Assembly: GCA_017402895.1 (NCBI GenBank)
Contig: JAFPLG010000160.1
Span: 1-5,117, forward strand
Length of the DNA stretch: 5,117 bases
Direction of reading: 5' to 3'
DNA from: Paludibacteraceae bacterium
GTDB taxonomy: Bacteria; Bacteroidota; Bacteroidia; Bacteroidales; Paludibacteraceae
Under the pieces are notes generated by a model. That model was not told where the DNA came from. It made no database searches and saw only the letters and a list, made by a program, of their open reading frames with translations. The translations under genes and the position numbers were made by a program. Each line of letters opens with the position of its first letter. The first letter of the stretch is position 1. Positions 1 to 5,117 of this stretch are shown here, one piece after another.

Positions 1-2478
1 ATGACGCTGATGCTTATGCCGATGACCTTGATGGCTGAGCAGAGCCGTGTGGTACTCTCATTCGTAGACGGAGAAGGTTCAACCGTTCGTGAGGCGACAG
101 CTACTTTAGGCGAAGACTTTGCAGAACCGCGTTTAGTGATTAACCCTTCCGAAGCGGATGTCAGAGTGGTCTATTCGTCCACTAATTCTACCGTGGCATC
201 GGTTGATATGATGACCGGCGAGGTGACGTTAGTTGCAGCAGGAATTACCTATATTACTGCTACATCCGGTGAAACAGAAGCGTATTCATCCGGAAGTGCT
301 CGGTACAAACTAACAGTACAAGAAGCGAGCACTCCTCCTGTTGTACCTACTTGTCCGGAAGCGAAGTACTACTACAACGGTTCAGAACTGACGACCATGA
401 CGCTGCAGGTTGGCGATGTTGTTTCCATCCCGAGCCTCTTGGGCGCTACCGGTCAGGTCTTCTCCCTGAGCGCCAAGACCGTAGAAGGCATTCGCGTTGC
501 TGAACTTACGGAAGATGACATGATTCACGCTACCGGTGAAGGTACGGCCGTATTCGTCGGCGGAATCAACTATAGAACTGGTGACACAACGCTGTTCTGC
601 GAATACTCGTTCAATATCGTTGTTGAGGCGGCTGCTACTCCGACTTGTCCGGATGCGGCTTTCTACTATAATGGTGCAATGGTGACCTCTATCACGCTGA
701 CAGCAGGCAAATCGGTTAGCGTTCCTATGCTGATGACAGCTACCGGAGGTATGATATCCGGCCGCGCAAGCATTGAGAATACGAATATTGCGATGGTGGG
801 CGCAGATAATATGATTTACGCACTGGCAGAAGGTACCACACGTTATAAAGTAATTTATACGCAAAGTACAGGCGGTGGTGCATTGAATTGCGAATATGAT
901 TTAGGTATCGTCGTAGAGGCAGCGGCTCCTGAGAAAGCAGACCCGCAGTTGTCCTTCAGCGCAACAGAAGTGGATGTAGAGCTCGGCGAGACTTTCGTAG
1001 CTCCGACGCTCATCAACCCGAACAACATCACCCTCACTCCGACTAACAGCAAATGGTACACCCAATGGGACAGCCAGATTGCACAGGTGAACGAGCAGAC
1101 CGGCGCCGTTACGCTCTTGGGCGGTATTGGTGACGAGACGATTAGCTTTGAGTTCACGGGCAACGACACATACAAGAACGCTATCGTCAGCTATACGCTC
1201 CACGTGACGACGATGGGTCTGAAAGTAGGCGGCATCAACGTTACGAACAAAAATGCCGGTGACATCCTGGGTGACCAAGGTTCGATCACCTACGATCCGA
1301 TCAATCATATCCTGACGATGACCAATGCCACGATTAGCGGAACAGGTATGAACCTGGCTCCGGCTATCAAGCGTGCCACCGCTGAAGAACTGCCGGCTTC
1401 CGGTATTCTCTATACCGACAAGGCACCGTTGACCATCGTGCTCAATGGCGGTAATGGTATTGCCGGTGTCGAGGCTGGTATCTATACCGTTTCGGCTCCA
1501 GTAGTGATGATGGGAGGCAAAGACGGCGGTAACATCCGCATCTCGGCATCGACCGTAGGCGTGAAGGCGCAGCCGTTTAAGATATACAAATGCACGGTAT
1601 CTGCTTACGGCGGAGCCGCGGCCATCGCAACAACCGAACTGGGTGTAGCAACAGGTGGTTGGTTGGTAGCTCAAGGCCCAAGTCTGGCTATCCAAGCTAC
1701 TTCTTTCGTCAAGGCCGAAGACAACAACGGCGAGGGTATCGACATTCTAACAGCCGGTGTACATTTCGCTCAGAAGCCGAATCCCGGATTCTATACCGAC
1801 GATAAGAATACCAAACCGGCTACGTTTGTAGAAATCGGTAAGGTAGCTGTTGTCGTACCGGATGACGAGGTAACGGAAATCACGTTCACAGAGACCGATC
1901 CGGAAGGTAATGAGTCGGTCATCTTCAGCGCAGATGCCAACAATACGTATAACGAGACAACCGGTCAACTGGAGATCACCACAACGCTCACAGACGAGCA
2001 GGTAGCCAACGCACTGGAGACACTTATTCCGGGTTCGAGCCAATGGACCGAACTGCTTCCGGGTTCGCTGGTATTTGATATCCCCGCTGGTGAAGGCGAG
2101 ATAGAAGTGAAGTGTATGACCATTCCAGGTTATAGCCTGCAAGTGAAGATGGAAGGCAAGGCTGCCGTTTCTATCACACAGACCAGTCTGGGATGGGCTA
2201 AAGTGGTGTATAACGTGACCGAACCGCTTCACGTAGTCATCTATCTGCATGCTACCGCGAATGCTGCCCCAGCTCGTATCGCATCAGCCATGAATGATAC
2301 GGATCCGACTGTTGGTGCATATATCGAAGCACTGAAGATCACACCGAAGAATGCCACCACAGCGATAGATGTTATAGAGGCAAACAAAGCCGAGAACGGC
2401 AAGATTCTCATGAACGGTCAACTCTACATCATCCGTGACGGCCGTGTGTTCAATGCCGTTGGTGCAGAAGTGAGGTAA
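1..2478 (+). CDS. Secreted multi-domain protein with bacterial Ig-like modules (5' end outside window)
   Basis: An 825-residue open frame closed by TAA. The first visible residues (MTLMLMPMTLMAEQ) are hydrophobic and end in an AxxA-like context before EQ, as in the second half of a signal peptide. No Lys or Arg precedes them, so the true start is probably a few codons upstream and the CDS is 5'-partial. Residues about 15-107 form an Ig-like domain of the BIG2 type (SSTNSTVASVD, then TGEVTLVAAG). Residues about 116-213 and 214-311 are two copies of a 98-residue module that opens with PTCP, contains YYNG and closes with CEY...IVVEAA; cysteines are at 118/200 and 216/297. Residues about 314-404 form another Ig-like domain (TGAVTLLGG). 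From 405 (GLKVGGINVT) to about 620 is a repetitive, beta-rich region like those annotated as carbohydrate-binding or beta-helical in Bacteroidales proteins. The last 26 residues (NGQLYIIRDGRVFNAVGAEVR) form a tail common on secreted Bacteroidales proteins. No catalytic motif or lipobox is visible. Export is inferred; the function is unknown. Confidence 0.85.
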   Translation: MTLMLMPMTLMAEQSRVVLSFVDGEGSTVREATATLGEDFAEPRLVINPSEADVRVVYSSTNSTVASVDMMTGEVTLVAAGITYITATSGETEAYSSGSARYKLTVQEASTPPVVPTCPEAKYYYNGSELTTMTLQVGDVVSIPSLLGATGQVFSLSAKTVEGIRVAELTEDDMIHATGEGTAVFVGGINYRTGDTTLFCEYSFNIVVEAAATPTCPDAAFYYNGAMVTSITLTAGKSVSVPMLMTATGGMISGRASIENTNIAMVGADNMIYALAEGTTRYKVIYTQSTGGGALNCEYDLGIVVEAAAPEKADPQLSFSATEVDVELGETFVAPTLINPNNITLTPTNSKWYTQWDSQIAQVNEQTGAVTLLGGIGDETISFEFTGNDTYKNAIVSYTLHVTTMGLKVGGINVTNKNAGDILGDQGSITYDPINHILTMTNATISGTGMNLAPAIKRATAEELPASGILYTDKAPLTIVLNGGNGIAGVEAGIYTVSAPVVMMGGKDGGNIRISASTVGVKAQPFKIYKCTVSAYGGAAAIATTELGVATGGWLVAQGPSLAIQATSFVKAEDNNGEGIDILTAGVHFAQKPNPGFYTDDKNTKPATFVEIGKVAVVVPDDEVTEITFTETDPEGNESVIFSADANNTYNETTGQLEITTTLTDEQVANALETLIPGSSQWTELLPGSLVFDIPAGEGEIEVKCMTIPGYSLQVKMEGKAAVSITQTSLGWAKVVYNVTEPLHVVIYLHATANAAPARIASAMNDTDPTVGAYIEALKITPKNATTAIDVIEANKAENGKILMNGQLYIIRDGRVFNAVGAEVR

Positions 2479-2507
2479 ATAAACCGAACGATTAGTCTAA
2501 CAAGAAG

Positions 2508-2539
2508 AATGCGTCCTCGAAAGGGGACGCATTTTTTTT
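2508..2539 (+). terminator. Intrinsic terminator of the Ig-like protein gene
   Basis: AATGCGTCCTC (2508-2518) pairs with GGGGACGCATT (2523-2533) around a GAAA tetraloop: 11 pairs, one of them G-U. A run of eight T residues spans 2532-2539. It starts 30 nt after the TAA of the upstream gene and separates it from the tRNA promoter. This is textbook rho-independent geometry. Confidence 0.93.
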
Positions 2540-2558
2540 GATAAAAAATCACAAAATA

Positions 2559-2590
2559 CTTGCGTATATGAAAAAAATGTAGTACCTTTG
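2559..2590 (+). promoter_or_regulatory. Bacteroidota-type promoter for the tRNA unit
   Basis: The -7 element TACCTTTG (2583-2590) matches the Bacteroidota consensus TAnnTTTG. A -33 element CTTG (2559-2562), one mismatch from TTTG, lies 20 nt upstream, within the usual spacing. Transcription would be expected to start about 5-8 nt after 2590, roughly 65-70 nt before the mature tRNA. The start site is inferred from spacing. Confidence 0.8.
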
Positions 2591-2616
2591 CACGCTCTTT
2601 CGTTCGAAAGGGTGTG
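2591..2616 (+). repeat. Inverted repeat at the predicted transcription start of the tRNA unit
   Basis: CACGCTCTTTC (2591-2601) pairs with GAAAGGGTGTG (2606-2616), loop GTTC: 11 pairs including two G-U. It begins directly after the -7 element, so the predicted start falls inside its left arm. It would be complete in DNA but possibly only partial in RNA. It could be an initial-transcript hairpin or a protein-binding palindrome; the sequence does not decide. Confidence 0.55.
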
Positions 2617-2630
2617 GAAAAAGTAGAAGT

Positions 2631-2660
2631 CGCGTTTCCAACTTTCTTGTTGGGGCGCGC
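2631..2660 (+). other. Leader hairpin just upstream of tRNA-Ser
   Basis: CGCG plus TTCCAAC (2631-2642, with one bulged T at 2635) pairs with GTTGGGG plus CGCG (2649-2659) around the loop TTTCTT. This gives 11 pairs, two of them G-U, ending three nt before the first tRNA nucleotide. Such a stem would sit at the RNase P cleavage site of the precursor and may help present the mature 5' end. The role is inferred. Confidence 0.5.
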
Positions 2661-2662
2661 AT

Positions 2663-2751
2663 GGAGAGTTGACAGAGTGGTCGAATGTGCCGCACTCGAA
2701 ATGCGGTGTACGCATTACGTCGTACCGGGGGTTCGAATCCCTCACTCTCCG
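2663..2751 (+). tRNA. tRNA-Ser (anticodon CGA)
   Basis: An 89-nt class II tRNA that reads the codon UCG. The acceptor stem is GGAGAGT (2663-2669) with ACTCTCC (2744-2750), and the discriminator is G2751, as expected for serine. The D stem is ACA/TGT (2672-2674 with 2686-2688), and its loop contains the GG at 2679-2680. The anticodon stem is CCGCA/TGCGG (2690-2694 with 2702-2706); the seven-base loop CTCGAAA carries CGA at 2697-2699. The long variable arm, stem GTACG/CGTAC (2708-2712 with 2721-2725), is diagnostic of Ser, Leu or Tyr classes. The T stem is 2727-2731 with 2739-2743 (one G-U pair), and the T loop is TTCGAAT. CCA is not encoded: the sequence continues CAAAGC, so CCA must be added after trimming. 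The gene has its own promoter and terminator. Confidence 0.97.
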
Positions 2752-2763
2752 CAAAGCGGAGAG
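2745..2763 (+). repeat. Inverted repeat spanning the tRNA 3' end and trailer
   Basis: CTCTCCGC (2745-2752) and GCGGAGAG (2756-2763) are perfect 8-nt complements separated by AAA. The left arm is the 3' acceptor strand of the tRNA plus discriminator and the next base. The right arm carries a second copy of the tRNA 5' acceptor sequence GGAGAG. In the precursor RNA this hairpin would compete with the mature acceptor stem. In DNA it is a palindrome centred on the tRNA 3' end. Confidence 0.75.
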
Positions 2764-2778
2764 CTCGGGAAACCGAGC
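2763..2778 (+). other. GNRA-capped hairpin in the tRNA trailer
   Basis: GCTCGG (2763-2768) pairs with CCGAGC (2773-2778) across a GAAA tetraloop, a very stable small stem. It directly follows the palindrome at the tRNA 3' end and shares its first G. It may protect or position the precursor for 3' maturation; this is inference from structure alone. Confidence 0.6.
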
Positions 2779-2792
2779 AGACGCAAAACAAG

Positions 2793-2822
2793 AAAATGAG
2801 AGTCTTTTGGCTCTCATTTTTT
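2793..2822 (+). terminator. Intrinsic terminator of the tRNA-Ser unit
   Basis: AAAATGAGAGTC (2793-2804) pairs with GGCTCTCATTTT (2809-2820) around a TTTT loop: 12 pairs, one G-U. Six T residues span 2817-2822, overlapping the stem base. It lies 42 nt after the mature tRNA 3' end and closes the single-tRNA transcript. Confidence 0.9.
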
Positions 2823-2883
2823 GTTTGTACGACAGCGGGGCATAGGAGCTCGCTCATAATGCCCTACTGGCGAACAAATAAAA
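2819..2883. repeat. Long imperfect inverted repeat
   Basis: Arms of 25 nt (2819-2843 and 2859-2883) are complementary apart from three mismatches and two G-U pairs. The outer part is T/A-rich (TTTGT against ACAAA) and the inner part is GGGCAT against ATGCCC. The 15-nt loop can form a small GAG/CTC stem of its own. The left arm begins inside the T tract of the tRNA terminator. Possible readings are a structured RNA, a relic of a small mobile element, or a protein-binding palindrome. No target-site duplication or transposase is visible. Confidence 0.5.
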
Positions 2884-3001
2884 TTTGCGGACGTTAGTCT
2901 GTTTCTTGTGTGCGCAAGCCGATTGAACGAGAACGTAAGCTTTGCAAGGATGCCGCGGCAGGCTTTAGGGTCTTCGGTGGAATTGACGAAGTCAAGGCGG
3001 C
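2884..3001. other. Non-coding stretch with no recognised gene
   Basis: No supportable gene was found here. Open frames crossing it on both strands are short, overlap one another and resemble no family known to me. Local structure is present: a perfect palindrome TGCCGCGGCA (2951-2960) and a CTTCG/CGAAG stem (2972-2976 with 2987-2991). GCCGC (2952-2956) can also pair with GCGGC (2997-3001), enclosing that stem. This could be the body of a small structured RNA or decayed sequence. Confidence 0.4.
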
Positions 3002-3023
3002 GTCCGAATCCCTCACTCTCCGC
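3002..3023 (+). repeat. Duplicate of the tRNA-Ser 3' end (tRNA fragment, att-like)
   Basis: These 22 nt match 2731-2752 (end of the T stem, T loop, 3' acceptor strand, discriminator and one more base) with a single difference: C3004 against T2733. The last 19 nt are identical. Upstream of 3002 the match stops: the bases that should form the 5' side of the T stem (2998-3002) give two mismatches, and no anticodon arm or 5' acceptor is present nearby. It is therefore a 3' fragment and not a second tRNA. The two copies are 271 bp apart in direct orientation, as at integration sites of elements that target tRNA 3' ends, but no integrase lies between them. Confidence 0.8.
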
Positions 3024-3026
3024 GGT

Positions 3027-3065
3027 AAAAGATAAGGACACCCGTAAAGGATGTCCTTATCTTTT
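3027..3065. terminator. Bidirectional intrinsic terminator between convergent units
   Basis: A perfect 14-bp stem, AAAAGATAAGGACA (3027-3040) with TGTCCTTATCTTTT (3052-3065), has an 11-nt loop. The stem base gives a short T run on either strand. On the minus strand it begins 30 nt after the stop codon of the YitT-family gene and is the natural end of the gcvP-yitT transcript. On the plus strand it would stop read-through from the tRNA side, only a few nt after the tRNA fragment. Confidence 0.88.
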
Positions 3066-3095
3066 AAAGGAGATGAGGGCCTTCTCGATCCCCTT

Positions 3096-4073
3096 TTATT
3101 TTGCCTTAATTTTGTCAAATCCTGAGCCGAAGACGCCACTCACGTCAGCAAAGGAGACTAACGCATCCGGGTCAATCTCGTGAACGATCCGGAAGATCTG
3201 CGAACTCTCGGGCTTACGTACCAGTACGGAAATGACCTTGACCGAATGTTTGGAGTACCAGCCGGTTCCTTCTAAAACCGTCACTCCGCGTTTAACGGTC
3301 GTGTTGATGGCCGTCGCTATCTGCTCGTACTTAGACGAATAGATGAGGAACTGTACCGAGCGGTGCAGACGTGACATAATCCAGTCCACCGCCATGGTAT
3401 AAGAGATGGTCATCGCCACACCGTACAGCACACGCTTGATATGCAGATAGGTCTGGTTTGCACCCTCCTCCTGCATAGAAGCCGGTAAAGGCAGAAAGAA
3501 CGCAGACGCAATGATCAGTACATCGCACGCGAGCATGATGTTTCCGAGCGAAATATTGTGATAATAGTTCACGATCATCGCAATAATATCCGTACCTCCG
3601 GACGAGCCGTTAGCAGCCAGCACACAACCCAGACTAAGACCGAACACCACGCCGCCTACAATAGCTCCTACCCACGGATCCTCAATGATCGGTTCCTGAA
3701 GGATAGGAATAATGCGATACCAGAAGGTGATAGCCGCAACACCCACCATCGTGCGGATGCAGAACCGCCAACCTACCGTGAGGCTCGCAATGAGGAGCAA
3801 CGTGGCATTGATCACGAACGACGTTAACCATACCGGAATCGCTCCGCCGTATTCGGGAAAGAGCGAAGGGAACAAACCACCGGTGACATAATAAATCGCC
3901 GAACAGATACCCGTCAGGCCGCCTCCGACAAAGGCGTGCGGCAGAAAGACCCAGTTGACCATCAGCGCCATCGGCGCGATACCGATGATGATGGCGAGGT
4001 ACTCAAACACCGTGCGGATACGTGACTCACGCGGCGAGAGATGCGGGTTGACAAATCGACTATAGCGAGACAT
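3096..4073 (-). CDS. YitT-family membrane protein (DUF161 membrane part plus DUF2179 C-terminal domain)
   Basis: A complete 325-residue integral inner-membrane protein of the YitT family, whose transport or signalling role is not settled. Hydrophobic segments are visible at about 24-45, 48-65, 79-100, 108-124, 134-154, 176-195 and 214-232. The conserved stretch NGSSGGTDIIAMI (155-167), where the family typically has GGSSGGTDIIA, closes the fifth segment. Residues about 236-325 form the soluble C-terminal domain (RGVTVLEGTGWYS, then VKVISVLVRKPE and DPDALVSFADVSGVFGSGF), matching DUF2179. The length is somewhat above the typical 280-300 because of a charged N-terminal extension of about 20 residues. 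The start is firm: a TAG at 4074-4076 lies in frame immediately before the ATG. No Shine-Dalgarno sequence is seen. The gene follows gcvP by 23 nt and is probably cotranscribed. Confidence 0.93.
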   Translation of the reverse strand: MSRYSRFVNPHLSPRESRIRTVFEYLAIIIGIAPMALMVNWVFLPHAFVGGGLTGICSAIYYVTGGLFPSLFPEYGGAIPVWLTSFVINATLLLIASLTVGWRFCIRTMVGVAAITFWYRIIPILQEPIIEDPWVGAIVGGVVFGLSLGCVLAANGSSGGTDIIAMIVNYYHNISLGNIMLACDVLIIASAFFLPLPASMQEEGANQTYLHIKRVLYGVAMTISYTMAVDWIMSRLHRSVQFLIYSSKYEQIATAINTTVKRGVTVLEGTGWYSKHSVKVISVLVRKPESSQIFRIVHEIDPDALVSFADVSGVFGSGFDKIKAK

Positions 4074-4079
4074 CTAACT

Positions 4080-4105
4080 ATTTACCATTTGGTCATTTAC
4101 CATTT
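4080..4105 (-). repeat. 15-bp-period short direct repeat at the gcvP-yitT junction
   Basis: The 11-mer ATTTACCATTT (plus strand) occurs at 4080-4090 and again at 4095-4105. The offset of 15 bp is exactly five codons, so the end of gcvP (Lys-Trp-stop) is echoed in frame as a second Lys-Trp-stop. The other frame reads a nine-codon ORF, MVNDQMVNS, from 4103 down to a stop at 4074-4076 that abuts the yitT ATG. It looks like a small tandem duplication; a translational-coupling role is speculative. Confidence 0.6.
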
Positions 4106-5117
4106 TGCTACCAGATTGCGGTCACCGAAGCCGTTATCTACGCGGGCAACAGGAATCCAGAACTTCGTCTGGGCCACCCAATCCGTCGGATAAGCCGCCT
4201 GCTGACGGCTGTACGGGTGCGTCCATTCATCGGCTACCACCTCGTACTCCGGGTGCGGGGCGTTGAGCAGCACGTTATCCGTCTTGTCAGCCTTGCCGGA
4301 CTCGACATCGGCTATCTCCTGACGGATCTGCAGCAGCACGTCGCAGAAACGATCCAGTTCAACAAGCGACTCCGACTCGGTAGGCTCGATCATCAGCGTA
4401 CCATGAACCGGGAACGAGAGCGTAGGCGCATGATAACCGTAATCCATCAGTCGTTTAGCGATATCCGACTCAGTCACACCTATCTGGTGGAACTGGCGGC
4501 AGTCGAGAATCAGTTCGTGACCTACTCTGCCCTGTTCTCCGGTATAGACGATGCCATATGCATCACGCAGACGAACTGCCAGATAGTTGGCAGAGAGAAT
4601 GGCGGCGGCTGTCGCCTCGCGCAGTCCTTCGCCACCCATCATACGTACATAACCATAAGAGATAAGTGCCATATTGGCATTACCGTACAGGGCTGCACTG
4701 ACACGGTTCAAGTCGTCGGTCGGCATGCTATCCGCCAAGGCCTTTGTGCTACAGATAGCACCTACACCAGGACCGCCACCACCATGAGGTGATGCAAAGG
4801 TCTTGTGCAGATTCAGGTGGCATACGTCTGCACCGATGAAAGCGGGACAAGTGTAACCTATCTGGGCGTTCATATTGGCGCCGTCCATATATACCAATCC
4901 ACCATTATCATGAATGATCTGACACATTTCACGGATAGCCATCTCAAAGATACCATGCGTAGAAGGATACGTAATCATACAGCCGGCCAGACGATCTTTG
5001 TTCTGCTCGGCTTTCTCGCGCCAGTCTGCCAAATCGGTATTACCCTTCTCGTCACATTTCACTACCAGCGGCTCAAAACCGGCCTGTGCACAGCTGGCTG
5101 GATTTGTACCGTGTGCC
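4097..5117 (-). CDS. gcvP: Glycine dehydrogenase (decarboxylating), P protein, C-terminal part
   Basis: This is the last 339 residues of the PLP-dependent P protein of the cytosolic glycine cleavage system. The enzyme decarboxylates glycine and passes the aminomethyl group to the lipoyl arm of the H protein. The frame is open to the right edge, where it reads AHGTNPASCAQAGFEPLVV, matching the conserved AHGTNPAS segment, so the 5' end is outside the window. The GTG at 5060-5062 is an internal valine. The PLP-binding lysine is seen in LNLHKTFASPHGGGGPG (Lys codon 4802-4804), with the glycine-rich stretch after it. YMDGANMNAQIG (4873-4908), TLMIEPTESE and the terminal region FWIPVARVDNGFGDRNLV are also typical of the family. 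Full-length proteins are about 950 residues. The C-terminus appears intact, with no frameshift. The other gcv genes are not in view. Confidence 0.96.
   Translation of the reverse strand, partial: AHGTNPASCAQAGFEPLVVKCDEKGNTDLADWREKAEQNKDRLAGCMITYPSTHGIFEMAIREMCQIIHDNGGLVYMDGANMNAQIGYTCPAFIGADVCHLNLHKTFASPHGGGGPGVGAICSTKALADSMPTDDLNRVSAALYGNANMALISYGYVRMMGGEGLREATAAAILSANYLAVRLRDAYGIVYTGEQGRVGHELILDCRQFHQIGVTESDIAKRLMDYGYHAPTLSFPVHGTLMIEPTESESLVELDRFCDVLLQIRQEIADVESGKADKTDNVLLNAPHPEYEVVADEWTHPYSRQQAAYPTDWVAQTKFWIPVARVDNGFGDRNLVAKW

Noticed and set aside
1..3. ATG at position 1 as the true start of the Ig-like protein.
   Set aside because: The peptide that follows lacks the positively charged N-terminus of a signal peptide, so the start most likely lies just before the window.
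382..2250. Long minus-strand frames opposite the Ig-like protein gene.
   Set aside because: They are antisense shadows: unusual His/Cys/Arg-rich composition, mutual overlap and no recognisable domain.
2937..2946. A possible -7 promoter element AAGCTTTGCA for a small RNA.
   Set aside because: TTTGCA matches the tRNA promoter, but the first base of TAnnTTTG is wrong and no TTTG-like -33 element lies 19-21 nt upstream.
2930..3023. A second, complete tRNA-Ser gene ending at 3023.
   Set aside because: Only the T loop and 3' acceptor strand are present. The T stem is broken (two mismatches in five), and no anticodon arm, variable arm or adjacent 5' acceptor can be built.
2756..3023. A tmRNA (ssrA) closed by GCGGAGAG (2756-2763) pairing with CTCTCCGC (3016-3023) and ending in a tRNA-like T loop.
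   Set aside because: The 5' hallmark (GGGG...TGGATTCGAC) and a tag reading frame ending in an ALAA-like peptide are absent, and a terminator sits inside the candidate at 2793-2822.
2497..3183. Several small overlapping open frames on both strands, including peptides beginning like SESEGFEPPVR.
   Set aside because: They are translations of the tRNA, its duplicate 3' end and the terminators. Such antisense-tRNA peptides are a familiar annotation artefact.
5060..5062. GTG as the true start of the minus-strand glycine dehydrogenase gene.
   Set aside because: The frame continues to the window edge with family-conserved residues (AHGTNPAS), so this is an internal valine of a longer gcvP.

Overview
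The window looks like chromosomal DNA from a member of the Bacteroidota, most likely Bacteroidales. Three things point there: a promoter of the Bacteroidota type (CTTG, 20 nt, TACCTTTG) upstream of the tRNA; no Shine-Dalgarno sequence before the one complete protein start; and a large secreted protein of bacterial Ig-like modules with a short C-terminal tail typical of that group. The tRNA gene does not encode CCA. Genus cannot be read from the sequence.

Layout. Positions 1-2478 (+) hold nearly all of a secreted, multi-domain, probably surface-exposed protein of unknown function; its first few codons lie before the window. It ends in a strong intrinsic terminator (2508-2539). A short, highly structured RNA unit follows: promoter 2559-2590, hairpin-rich leader, tRNA-Ser(CGA) at 2663-2751, trailer hairpins and a terminator at 2793-2822. 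From 2823 to 3026 there is no credible gene. That stretch carries a long imperfect inverted repeat (2819-2883) and, at 3002-3023, a second copy of the last 22 nt of the tRNA region (21 of 22 identical). A bidirectional terminator (3027-3065) separates this from two genes on the minus strand: the 3' part of gcvP (glycine decarboxylase P protein, running off the right edge) and, 23 nt after its stop codon, a complete YitT-family membrane protein gene. These two are probably one transcription unit converging on the tRNA unit.

The proteins have no obvious shared pathway: GcvP is central one-carbon metabolism, YitT proteins are membrane proteins of unsettled function, and the Ig-like protein is an envelope or secreted product. 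The part most worth a second look is the non-coding interval between the tRNA and the bidirectional terminator. The tRNA 3'-end duplication resembles the footprint of a tRNA-targeting integration event or a decayed tandem tRNA, and the complementarity between the trailer and both copies of the tRNA 3' end is unusual. No complete new system (nuclease, integrase, CRISPR, toxin-antitoxin) is visible.
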